Source of the DNA: Gemmatimonadales bacterium
GTDB taxonomy: Bacteria; Gemmatimonadota; Gemmatimonadetes; Gemmatimonadales; JACORV01
Length of the DNA: 38,583 bases
Assembly (NCBI GenBank): GCA_030697825.1
Contig: JAUYOW010000314.1
Span: forward strand, 1-38,583
Direction: 5' to 3'
The notes below the pieces were generated by a model. The model ran no database searches, was not told where the DNA came from, and was given only the letters and a program-made list of their open reading frames with translations. How positions within the stretch are numbered: the stretch's first letter is position 1; each line of letters begins with the position of its first letter. Made by a program: the position numbers and the translations under genes. Below, one piece after another: positions 23,390 to 31,110 of the stretch.

Positions 23390-24861
23390 AACGCGCGTCG
23401 CGCGTGCTCGCCGCGACGCTCGTGGCGGGCTGCGCGGCGCGCGGATCACCCTCCCCTCTCGCTCCCGAGGTCCGGCGCCTGGCCGCGGAACTCGACAGCG
23501 CCTTCGCCTCCCCGGCGTTCGACCGGGCGATGTGGGGGGTGGTGGTGCAGTCGCTGGACAACGGCGAAGTGCTCTACCGCCGCAACGCCGAGAAGCTCTT
23601 CAAGCCGGCATCCAACCTGAAGCTCGTGACCGGCGCCGCGGCGCTGGTCCGCCTCGGGCCCGACTTCCGCTATCGCACCCCGGTCCTGGCGCGAGGCGCG
23701 AGGCACGGCGACACGCTCGCCGGCGACCTCGCGGTGATCGGGCGGGGTGACCCAAGTCTGTCGCAACGCGTGGCGGGCGGAGCCGACATCCTGGGCGCGC
23801 TCCGGCTGTGGGCCGACTCGCTGCGGGCGCGCGGCATCCGCGTCATCGCGGGTCGAGTGACGGGCGACGCGAGCTGGTTCCCCGACCCCATCCTCGGCGA
23901 GGGATGGATGTGGGACGACCTGCCGTTCGACTACGCGGCTCCGATCGGCGCGCTCCAGTTCAACGAGGCGGTCGCGGCCATCGAGATCGCGCCGGGCCGC
24001 ACCGCGGGCGATCCCTGCCGCGCGACGCTCCTCCCATCGGGTGCTCCGCTTCGGGTGTTCTCCACCGCGGTCACGGCCCCGGCCGACTCGGCCATCAACA
24101 CGATCGACTTCGACCGGGCGCCGTTCACCGACTCGGTGATCGTCACGGGGCGGCTCTCGGCCGGCCACGCGCCGGTACGCCTCGCGGTCGCCGTCCCCGA
24201 CCCAACGCGCTACTTCGAGGCGGCGCTCACCCAGGTCCTGCGCGAGGCCGGCATCACGGTCGTCGGCGCGCCGGCCACCGCGACGGCGGCGGACACGCTC
24301 TTCATCTGGCAGTCCCTCCCGCTGCGCGACCTCATGCCGTTCTTCGAGAAGCCGAGCCAGAACCAGATCGGCGAGGCGCTGCTGCGCACCCTGGGCGGCG
24401 CGGCGCGCGGCGTGGCCTCGGTGGACAGCGGGCGCGCCACCGTGCGGGACGTGCTGCGAGGCTTCGGCATTCCGGACGACGCGTACCACATCGCCGACGG
24501 CTCGGGCGTCTCGCACTACAACTACGTGGCGCCGGAGCTGCTCGCGCGGGTCCTCTTCATGATGGGTCGGCGCCCCGACGCCCAGGTGTTCATCCAGGCG
24601 CTGCCGATCGCGGGCGTGGACGGCACGCTCGCGGGCCGCCTGCGCGGCACCGCGGCCGCGGGTAACGCGCACGCCAAGACCGGCGACATCTCCGGCGCGC
24701 GCACTCTGTCCGGCTACGTCACCACCTCCGACGGCGAGCGTCTGGTGTTCGTGCTGATGGCCAACCACTTCACCGCGCCGCGTCGCGTGGTGGACGTCGT
24801 GCAGGACCTCGTCGTGGAGCGACTCGCCAACTTCCGCCGCGGCGCGCCGTCCGGCCGGTGA
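23386..24861 (+). CDS. dacB: PBP4/DacB-type D-Ala-D-Ala carboxypeptidase, lipoprotein
   Basis: A 491-residue S13-family peptidase that trims or cleaves peptidoglycan stem peptides. The three penicillin-binding motifs are in place: SxxK as SNLK at about residues 76-79 (FKPASNLKLVTGAAALV), SxN as SQN at 324-326 (FFEKPSQNQIGEALLRTLGG), and KTG at 431-433 (AHAKTGDISGARTLSGYV). The N-terminus ends in LVAGC, a lipobox with Cys16, so it is probably a lipoprotein anchored in a membrane. It sits between mobB and moeA with 4-bp overlaps on both sides (ATGA and GTGA), an unusual place for a cell-wall enzyme. Family assignment is firm; the reason for the linkage is unknown. Confidence 0.93.
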   Translation: MKRASRVLAATLVAGCAARGSPSPLAPEVRRLAAELDSAFASPAFDRAMWGVVVQSLDNGEVLYRRNAEKLFKPASNLKLVTGAAALVRLGPDFRYRTPVLARGARHGDTLAGDLAVIGRGDPSLSQRVAGGADILGALRLWADSLRARGIRVIAGRVTGDASWFPDPILGEGWMWDDLPFDYAAPIGALQFNEAVAAIEIAPGRTAGDPCRATLLPSGAPLRVFSTAVTAPADSAINTIDFDRAPFTDSVIVTGRLSAGHAPVRLAVAVPDPTRYFEAALTQVLREAGITVVGAPATATAADTLFIWQSLPLRDLMPFFEKPSQNQIGEALLRTLGGAARGVASVDSGRATVRDVLRGFGIPDDAYHIADGSGVSHYNYVAPELLARVLFMMGRRPDAQVFIQALPIAGVDGTLAGRLRGTAAAGNAHAKTGDISGARTLSGYVTTSDGERLVFVLMANHFTAPRRVVDVVQDLVVERLANFRRGAPSGR

Positions 24862-26108
24862 TCGGCGTCCGCGAGGCGATCGACCACATCCTCGCCGGCG
24901 TCCCGGTGCTGGACGTCGAGGACGCCTCCCTGCTCGACGCGCGGGGCCGGGTACTCGCCGAGGAAGTGGATTCACCGCTCGACCTGCCGGCCCACCCGAA
25001 CTCGGCCATGGACGGGTATGCGGTGCGCGCGGCCGACGTGCGCGGCGCGAGCCAGGACGCTCCGCGCCGCCTCCACGTGGTCGAGTCGGTCCCCGCCGGC
25101 CGTTTCCCGACCAGGGCCATCGGCGCCGGCGAAGCGACCCGCATCTTCACCGGCGCGCCGTTGCCCGATGGATCCGATGGAGTGATCCGCCAGGAAGACA
25201 CGACGCGCGAAGGAGACGACGTCGTGGTGCTCTACGATCGCGACGCCGGAAAGAACCTCAGGCTCGCGGGCGAAGACCTGAGAAAGGGCGCGCGCGTGTT
25301 CGACTCCGGCGCGGTCCTCGGTCCCGCGCAGCTCGGCGTGCTGGCTTCGATGGCCCGGTCCCGCGTCCGGGTCCGGAAGCGCGCCCGCGTGGCGATCATA
25401 GCCTCGGGCGACGAGATAGTGGACCTGGACCAGGCGGAAGAGATCCTCGCCGGACGGAAGACCGCGACATCGAATTCGTACACCCTGCACGCGCTGGTGC
25501 TGGAGTCCGGCGCGACGCCGGTGCCGCTGGGCATCGCCGCAGACACGCTGGAGAGCGTGCGCGCGCTCTTCGGGCGCGCGACGCGCGAGTCGGACCTCAT
25601 CGTATCGACGGCGGGCGTCAGCGTGGGCGAGCACGATTTCGTGCGCGACGCGCTCGCCGCGCTGGGCGCGGAGTTGGGCTTCTGGCGCGTGCGGATGCGG
25701 CCCGGGTCGCCACTCGGCTTCGCCACGGTGGCCGGCGTGCCGTGGATAGGGCTCCCCGGCAACCCGGTGAGCACGATGGTCTGCTTCGAGCTGTACGTGC
25801 GCCCCGCCATCCGGAAGATGCACGGCCACCGCGACCTCTTCCGCCGCACCGTGCCCGCGGTGACCGAAGAGCCGATCAAGACGGGCGGCCGCCTCACCCA
25901 CTTCCTGCGCGCCGTCTTGACAGAGACCGACGCCGGCTACCGCGCGCGGCTCACCGGCCCCCAGGGCTCCGGAATACTGACGTCGATGGCGAAGGCCAAC
26001 GCGCTCCTCATCGTGCCGGAGGACCGCAACGAAGTCCCCGCCGGCTCCACCTTGTCCGCGCTCCTGCTGGACGATTCGCGCTCGACCGAACACCCTCCAC
26101 TAGGATGA
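24858..26108 (+). CDS. moeA: MoeA-type molybdopterin molybdenumtransferase
   Basis: A 416-residue MoeA-family enzyme that inserts molybdate into adenylylated molybdopterin. The N-terminal LPAHPNSAMDGYAVRAADV, the MoeA/MogA nucleotide-binding core (RVAIIASGDEIVDLDQAEE, STAGVSVGEHDFVRDAL) and GLPGNPVSTMVCFELYVRPA are typical and in order; the final domain is MoeA C-terminal. The start is GTG 24858 overlapping the dacB stop (GTGA). Together with mobA, mobB, fdhD and TupBC-type genes it forms a molybdenum/tungsten cofactor group, although MoaA-E and MogA are not in the window. Confidence 0.95.
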   Translation: MIGVREAIDHILAGVPVLDVEDASLLDARGRVLAEEVDSPLDLPAHPNSAMDGYAVRAADVRGASQDAPRRLHVVESVPAGRFPTRAIGAGEATRIFTGAPLPDGSDGVIRQEDTTREGDDVVVLYDRDAGKNLRLAGEDLRKGARVFDSGAVLGPAQLGVLASMARSRVRVRKRARVAIIASGDEIVDLDQAEEILAGRKTATSNSYTLHALVLESGATPVPLGIAADTLESVRALFGRATRESDLIVSTAGVSVGEHDFVRDALAALGAELGFWRVRMRPGSPLGFATVAGVPWIGLPGNPVSTMVCFELYVRPAIRKMHGHRDLFRRTVPAVTEEPIKTGGRLTHFLRAVLTETDAGYRARLTGPQGSGILTSMAKANALLIVPEDRNEVPAGSTLSALLLDDSRSTEHPPLG

Positions 26109-27982
26109 AGACACGCCCCATGCCGACACTTTCGCGCCTCGCGTGCGCCGCCCTCATCCTTGGCGGACCAGCCGCGACAGCGGCCGCGCAGCTCCCGGTC
26201 CATGGCTACGCCGACGGCTTCGTCCGGAAGTCCGATCCCGCCGACCCCGCGGTCCGCTATCGCGTGGCGGTGCGCGACGACGACCGGCGTGCCTACCACG
26301 TGGAGATGGAGATCCGCAACGTCGCCGACTCGGCGCTCGCGCTCCAGCTGCCCAACTGGGCCCCCGGATCGTACCGCATCACCAACGCCTGGCGCCGCAT
26401 CCGGGGCCTGGCCGCCACGGATGCCGCCGGCCGGCCGCTCGCGGTGACGAAGCCGGACAGCCTGACGTGGACGGTCCGGACCGGAGGCGCGCCGAGCGTC
26501 GTCGTGCGGTACGCCGTCGAGGTGGGTTCATCGCCCAACAATCGCTCCTATCTCGGTCGCGAGGCGGGCCTGATCGACGGGCCGGCCACGTACCTCTACC
26601 TCGCGGGCCGCCAGCACCTGCGGGCGCAGGTGCGGTTCGCGCTGCCGGCCGGATGGCGCATCGGCACCGGCCTGGAAGCCTCCCTGGACTCGACGGTGTA
26701 CCTCGCGCCCTCTTACGACGTCCTGATCGACTCGCCGGTGCTGGTGGGCCGCATTCAGCGCTGGGTCTTCACCGCGGACGGCACCCCGCACCAGATCGTG
26801 ATCGCGAACGACGGCCGCCCGGTCCCCTTCGACACGCTCGCGTTCGTCGACATGGTCCGGCGGATCACCGAGACCGCCATCGCCATTTTCGGCCAGGCGC
26901 CCTACCGGGACTACACGTACATCTTCGTGGTGGGGAGCGGCGGCGGGCTCGAGCACCTCAACTCGACCACCATCGGCGTCACCGCCGACAGCCTCGCGGT
27001 GGACGTGCGCAGGGCGGCGAGCGTGACCGCACACGAGTTCTTCCACACCTGGAACGTCAAGCGCATCCGCCCCGCCATCCTGGGCCCCTTCGATTACACT
27101 CGGCCCCAGCGGACGCTGGACCTATGGTTCGCCGAGGGGAACACCAGTTACTTCGGCGGGATCATTCAACTGCGCGCGGGCCTGATCACGCGCGACGGCT
27201 ACCGGGGGATCGTGCGCAACCTCATCAGCGCGCACCACGCCAATCCCGCGCGTCTGGTCGTGAGCCCGGAGCGCGCCTCGTGGACGACGTGGGACGGGCC
27301 GGAGGCGAATGACGGGTACAGCATCTCCTACTACGACCAGGGCCAGCTCCTCGGCCTGCTGCTCAACATCGCGATCCGTGATTCCACGGAGAACCGGCGC
27401 AGCTGGGAGGACGTCTTCCGCTATCTGTTCGCGCGCTTCTCGGGAGAGCGCGGCTTCACCTCCGAGGACCTGATCCACTCCGTGAACGCCGTCTCGGGCC
27501 GGGATTTCCAGGACTTCTTCCGGAAGTACGTGAGCGGCGCCGCCGAGATACCGTGGAACGACTACCTCGAGCGCGTCGGCTGGCACGTCGAGTTCCGGGA
27601 CTCCGTGGAGCCGGTGGACCTTCGACTCGAGTTCGTCCCGCCCGGTATGGCGTTCGGCGCGCCCGGCCCCACCGACCAGTGGCGGCTCCAGGTCACCCAG
27701 GGCACGGCGTGGGCGTTGGCAGGCCTCATAACGGGCGACGTGCTGGTGCGCGTCAACGGGCGGAACGTGCTCGCCTCGCCCGTCGCCTTCGACGCCTTCC
27801 GCACGCTTCGAGAGGGCGACACGATCACGCTGGATGTGCTCCGCGGCGGACGCCCGCTTACCATTCCAGTACGTGGCCAGCCATACCGGACCAGCGTGGC
27901 GGTAGTGACCGAGATGCCTGACGCGAGCCCGCGCGCCTTGCGGCTGCGCGAAGGCATGCTGGCGGGGACGACGGATAGATAG
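26105..27982 (+). CDS. M61-family (glycyl aminopeptidase-type) metallopeptidase with PDZ domain
   Basis: A 625-residue exported metallopeptidase. A signal peptide ends around residue 29 (PAATAAAQ). The central catalytic block holds GGLEHLNSTTIGV (about residue 280), the zinc motif HEFFHTWNVKRIRP (HExxH at 310-314) and the third ligand Glu in DLWFAEGNTSYFGG (about 344). A C-terminal PDZ domain (about 535-600) contains GLITGDVLVRVNGRNV and LREGDTITLDVLRGG. M61 enzymes act in the periplasm on peptides with Gly or Ala at the N-terminus. ATG 26105 overlaps the moeA stop (ATGA). It probably belongs to the same transcript but its role with the Moco genes is not evident. Confidence 0.93.
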   Translation: MKTRPMPTLSRLACAALILGGPAATAAAQLPVHGYADGFVRKSDPADPAVRYRVAVRDDDRRAYHVEMEIRNVADSALALQLPNWAPGSYRITNAWRRIRGLAATDAAGRPLAVTKPDSLTWTVRTGGAPSVVVRYAVEVGSSPNNRSYLGREAGLIDGPATYLYLAGRQHLRAQVRFALPAGWRIGTGLEASLDSTVYLAPSYDVLIDSPVLVGRIQRWVFTADGTPHQIVIANDGRPVPFDTLAFVDMVRRITETAIAIFGQAPYRDYTYIFVVGSGGGLEHLNSTTIGVTADSLAVDVRRAASVTAHEFFHTWNVKRIRPAILGPFDYTRPQRTLDLWFAEGNTSYFGGIIQLRAGLITRDGYRGIVRNLISAHHANPARLVVSPERASWTTWDGPEANDGYSISYYDQGQLLGLLLNIAIRDSTENRRSWEDVFRYLFARFSGERGFTSEDLIHSVNAVSGRDFQDFFRKYVSGAAEIPWNDYLERVGWHVEFRDSVEPVDLRLEFVPPGMAFGAPGPTDQWRLQVTQGTAWALAGLITGDVLVRVNGRNVLASPVAFDAFRTLREGDTITLDVLRGGRPLTIPVRGQPYRTSVAVVTEMPDASPRALRLREGMLAGTTDR

Positions 27983-27990
27983 ACGAGCCG

Positions 27991-28021
27991 GGGCGCGCAC
28001 CGGACCGCGCGCGGCGCGCCC
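27991..28021 (+). terminator. GC-rich hairpin after the M61 peptidase gene
   Basis: An 8-bp inverted repeat GGGCGCGC (27991-27998) with its mate GCGCGCCC (28014-28021) and a 15-base loop sits just after the M61 gene stop. There is no T-run, so it is either a rho-assisted end, an mRNA stabilising structure, or chance in very GC-rich DNA. Confidence 0.35.
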
Positions 28022-28061
28022 ACGCACCAGGCACCGATACCGACGAACGCTGGGGACATCG

Positions 28062-28331
28062 ATGGAGCTCAAGATCAGTCAAGGCATGCTGGACGCGCTG
28101 CACCACGCCGGCCACGTGCCGGAGGACATCAGGCGCCGCCTGGGCGCCATTCAACCTCTAGCGGGCGCTACGCCGCCGCGGTTCCGGCTCACCTTGTCGG
28201 AGGATGAGGCGATGGAGCTATCCGAGTTGCTGCAATGGCATGTGCGCAGCGACCCGACGACCGGCAGGCCGACGCCCGAGACGGCCCCGTACGCCGACAT
28301 CATCCAGGCGATCTCGGACCAGCAGTTCTGA
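28062..28331 (+). CDS. Small conserved-looking protein of unknown function
   Basis: An 89-residue, charged protein without signal peptide or membrane helix (MELKISQGMLDALHHAGHVP, RFRLTLSEDEAMELSELLQW). The second half contains a predicted helix DEAMELSELLQWHVR; it ends AISDQQF. ATG 28062 is preceded by TGGGGAC, a usable ribosome site. It follows the M61 gene by 79 bp, with a hairpin between. Codon use matches that of real genes here. Function unknown; no family recognised. Confidence 0.7.
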   Translation: MELKISQGMLDALHHAGHVPEDIRRRLGAIQPLAGATPPRFRLTLSEDEAMELSELLQWHVRSDPTTGRPTPETAPYADIIQAISDQQF

Positions 28332-28578
28332 CGGTGGCTAGATGACCACGCCGGGCGCTCGCGGGAATGGCGAAACGTGATGACTGGGAAGGTGGCCGAC
28401 CGCGACGCCGTACTCGGCGACTACTCCTACGCAACGGGCAGCAGGCGAGCAACCGAAGCGTCGCGGTCTTCCTGACCGACAGGTGCTGCAGACCACAGGA
28501 GTTGCCTGCATTCCTGGCCGACGCGCTGCGGATCCAGGACTCGTTCACGCGCGCGTCGTCCGGCTGACCGGATCTCGG
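28332..28578. other. Gene-free gap between a small + gene and the convergent barrel gene
   Basis: The 247 bp between the small 89-residue gene (+) and the stop of the barrel gene (-) hold no confident gene. A 66-codon frame (28367-28567, +) has poor codon use at its start and no clear ribosome site. A second frame runs 46 codons beyond the TGA of the 89-residue gene in the same phase and has good GC3, which may be the remains of a longer C-terminus. No T-rich terminator is visible. Confidence 0.5.
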
Positions 28579-29274
28579 CTACCTTCCGGGGCGCTCCCGG
28601 ATGCGCAGGTGGTACGTGACACCGATGGTGAGCGCGCCGTCGCGCGCCCTGGTTCGCGGGATGTAGCCGCCGCTCAGGCCGTCGGCCTTGGGGCGGACCC
28701 AGTAGCTCCAATACTCGATCCGGCCGGCGACATTGCTGCCGGGCTTCTGCCCGAAATCGTAGCCGATCCCGAATCCGCCGCCGGTCTCCGTCATCACGCC
28801 GCCAGATTGATTGAGGACCGGAGGTGCGCCGTGCCGGACGTACACGAGCGAGCCGCCAAGAAAGACCGGAGCGGCCGGCTTGAACCGGAAGAGCAGCCCG
28901 CCGTCGACCCGCACCGACGGCACCCGGTCGTTCGTGGTGGATAGCGGGCTCCCGTCCCGGTCCTCGCGGCGGCTGCGGTACGTGAAGGCGCCACTCAGGT
29001 GCAGCCCGAACCGTCGGCCGAGGGGCGACTGGAGCCGGCCGGTGAGAATCGGACCCCGGCTGAGGGTGTAGGTGTACGTGCTCCCGGCGGAGTCGGTGGA
29101 GCCCGCCCGGGCGCCGTAGGAGCTGAAGCCGATCAGGACGGAGGCCGCGGGCGGGAAGGCCACGGCGCGGGCGGGCGGGGCCGGCAGAGGGCCGACCTGC
29201 GCGGCTGCGATGACCGGCGCACCGGCGAGGAGAACGCCAAGCACCCGGCAGCAGCGTGCGACCTGAACCGTCAT
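28579..29274 (-). CDS. Probable exported beta-barrel protein
   Basis: A 231-residue protein with a signal peptide ending APVIAAAQ near residue 26, followed by alternating beta strands with Gly/Tyr-rich turns (ASVLIGFSSYGARAG, RFGLHLSGAFTYRSRRE, PVFLGGSLVYVRHG, NVAGRIEYWSYWVRP, GALTIGVTYHLRI). Probably an outer-membrane or periplasmic barrel; no family recognised. ATG 29274 overlaps the etfA stop by four bases (ATGA), so it is translated with the electron-transfer flavoprotein genes, an unusual partner for a barrel protein. Confidence 0.78.
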   Translation of the reverse strand: MTVQVARCCRVLGVLLAGAPVIAAAQVGPLPAPPARAVAFPPAASVLIGFSSYGARAGSTDSAGSTYTYTLSRGPILTGRLQSPLGRRFGLHLSGAFTYRSRREDRDGSPLSTTNDRVPSVRVDGGLLFRFKPAAPVFLGGSLVYVRHGAPPVLNQSGGVMTETGGGFGIGYDFGQKPGSNVAGRIEYWSYWVRPKADGLSGGYIPRTRARDGALTIGVTYHLRIRERPGR

Positions 29275-30248
29275 CCGGCCCTCATTTTGGCGATGGCTTC
29301 GGTGAGCTTCGGCACGATCTCGAACGCGTCACCGACGATGCCGTAGTCGGCGACCTTGAAGATCGGCGCGTCCTTGTCCTTGTTGATCGCGACTATGACC
29401 TTCGCCGTCCTCATGCCCGCGAGGTGCTGGATCGCGCCGGAGATGCCCACCGCGATGTAGAGTTGCGGGCTCACCGTCTTTCCCGTCTGGCCCACTTGAT
29501 CCGCGTGCGGCCGCCACCCGGCATCCACCACCGCGCGCGACGCCCCGACTGCTGCGTTCCCGAAGGCCTTCGCGAGGTTTTCGAGGAGGAAGAAGTTCTC
29601 CGGCCCCTTGAGACCGCGCCCTCCCGACACGACGACGGGCGCTTCCGCCACGTCCATAGCGCCCTGCTCCGCGGCCTTCACCTCACGCACGACTACGCGC
29701 GCAGCGTCCGCCACGGCGCGGATGTTCTCTATCGTCCCCGCTCTCTGGGACTGCCCGGGCGTGAAGGTGTTGGGCCGAATGGAGACGAGCGCCGGCGTGG
29801 CGTCGACCTCGACCTGCTGAATGGCCTTTCCGGCGTACACCGGCCGCGTCGCCCGCACTTTGCCGCCTGCCACCTCGAGCGCGATCGCGTCGGTCGCCAG
29901 CGGCACGTCGAGCTGGACCGCCAGCCGCGGCGCCAGGTCGCGACCCGTCGCAGTCGCACCGACCACCACCGCGGCGTAGCCGCCCGCCTTGGCCTGCGAG
30001 GCGATGGTCGACGCGTACCCATCGGGCGCGTACCGCGCGAACGTTGGGTGCGTCGCGACGAGAACGCGGTCGGCGCCAACATCTCCGAGCCCGGCGCCCG
30101 GAGCGTCCACGCCGGGCCCGCCCACCACGATCGCATCCACCGAGCCGCCGAGCGCGTCGGCGAGCTGACGCGCCGCCCACACCACCTCCCTGCTCACCTT
30201 GCGCAGCGCGCCGTCGCGCTGCTCGGTCACGGCCAACACGTTCCCCAT
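29271..30248 (-). CDS. etfA: Electron transfer flavoprotein alpha subunit
   Basis: A 325-residue EtfA. The N-terminal half shows a Rossmann-like ETF domain ([36 protein letters not shown]), and the C-terminal FAD-binding domain contains [56 protein letters not shown] and the PROSITE-type signature [20 protein letters not shown]. With EtfB it accepts electrons from acyl-CoA dehydrogenases and passes them to the quinone pool. The start is ATG 30248, overlapping the etfB stop (TGATG). Longer upstream extensions are shadow sequence from etfB. Confidence 0.97.
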   Translation of the reverse strand: MGNVLAVTEQRDGALRKVSREVVWAARQLADALGGSVDAIVVGGPGVDAPGAGLGDVGADRVLVATHPTFARYAPDGYASTIASQAKAGGYAAVVVGATATGRDLAPRLAVQLDVPLATDAIALEVAGGKVRATRPVYAGKAIQQVEVDATPALVSIRPNTFTPGQSQRAGTIENIRAVADAARVVVREVKAAEQGAMDVAEAPVVVSGGRGLKGPENFFLLENLAKAFGNAAVGASRAVVDAGWRPHADQVGQTGKTVSPQLYIAVGISGAIQHLAGMRTAKVIVAINKDKDAPIFKVADYGIVGDAFEIVPKLTEAIAKMRAG

Positions 30249-31000
30249 CACAGCACCTTCGCTTCGGTCTGGAGGAGACGGACCAGCTCCGGGACCGCGT
30301 CCGGCCCCTCGCCGACGATCCGGCCTTCCTTGCGATCGGCGGGAAGGGTGAGTCCCGTCGCCTTGAGCCTCGCCGCGCCGAAGGCCGCGGGCTTCACCTC
30401 GACCGGCTTCTTCTTCGCCGCCATGATCCCCTTGAGCGCCGGGTACCGCGGCGTGTTGAGGCCCTTCTCGCAGGTGAGCACGGCGGGGAGCGCGAACTCG
30501 ACCACCTCGACTCCGCCCTCGATCTCCCGCTCGGCCACGCCTTTGCCGCCCTCGAGCTCGAGGTGCGCCACCGTCGTCACGCACGGCAGCCCGAGCAGCT
30601 CGGCCACCATCGAGCCCACCTGATGGTTGTAGTCGTCCACCGCCATCTTGCCGAACAGGATGAGGTCGTAGCCGCCGTCCTTGAGTTCGGCGGCGATGGC
30701 CTTGGCCACCGCGAGGCCGTCCGCGGGAATCGTGTCGGCCTTGAGGAGGATACCCCGGTCCGCACCCATCGCGAGCGCGGTGCGCATCGTTTCCTGCGCG
30801 GCGTCGGGGCCGAGGCTGACCACTACGACCTCGCCGGCGCCGGCCTTCTCCTTGCGCTGCAGCGCCTCTTCGACGCCGTACTCATCGTACGGGTTGAGCA
30901 CGAACTTGACGCCCGCCTCGTCGATCGAGACCCCGTCGGCGCCGATCTTGATGCGGGCCTCGGTGTCGGGGACGCGCTTGATGCAAACGGCGATCTTCAC
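30248..31000 (-). CDS. etfB: Electron transfer flavoprotein beta subunit
   Basis: A 250-residue EtfB, beginning KIAVCIKRVPDTEARIKI after a GTG start at 31000. It carries LNPYDEYGVEEALQRKEKAG, VVVSLGPDAAQETMRTALAM, DLILFGKMAVDDYNHQVGS and LLGLPCVTTVAHLELE, the standard AMP-binding blocks. It forms the heterodimer with EtfA encoded immediately downstream. It follows gcdH by 110 bp, in which a large hairpin lies, so the two may be linked transcriptionally but controlled separately. Confidence 0.97.
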   Translation of the reverse strand: MKIAVCIKRVPDTEARIKIGADGVSIDEAGVKFVLNPYDEYGVEEALQRKEKAGAGEVVVVSLGPDAAQETMRTALAMGADRGILLKADTIPADGLAVAKAIAAELKDGGYDLILFGKMAVDDYNHQVGSMVAELLGLPCVTTVAHLELEGGKGVAEREIEGGVEVVEFALPAVLTCEKGLNTPRYPALKGIMAAKKKPVEVKPAAFGAARLKATGLTLPADRKEGRIVGEGPDAVPELVRLLQTEAKVL

Positions 31001-31040
31001 GGACTGGTTCCCAAGCTAAAGGTTGCGCTGATGCGGGAGC

Positions 31041-31110
31041 GGGGAGCGGGGAGCGGTACCTTCACTGCGCGACCTCGCGTGAGCACCAGTGGTACCGCTC
31101 CCTGCTCCCC
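31041..31110. repeat. 20-bp imperfect inverted repeat with 7-bp tandem units
   Basis: The left arm (31041-31060, GGGGAGCGGGGAGCGGTACC) pairs with the right arm (31091-31110) with one mismatch; the 30-base loop itself can form CGCG-ACCT-CGCG. The left arm consists of tandem GGGGAGC units. It starts right after the gcdH stop and lies between gcdH and etfB on the minus strand. It may be an mRNA stem controlling the gcdH-etfBA ratio, a terminator without T-run, or a dispersed palindromic repeat. Confidence 0.75.

Noticed and set aside
24858-26108. A Moco riboswitch in the molybdopterin group
   Set aside because: All the genes are joined by overlaps or very short gaps, so there is no leader long enough to hold one.
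28367-28567. A 66-codon + strand frame in the gap before the barrel gene
   Set aside because: No ribosome site, unusual codon use at the start and Arg-rich composition; too little to call a gene.
31031-31060. CRISPR-like short repeats (GGGGAGC units)
   Set aside because: Units are seven bases, directly adjacent with no spacers, and form one arm of an inverted repeat.
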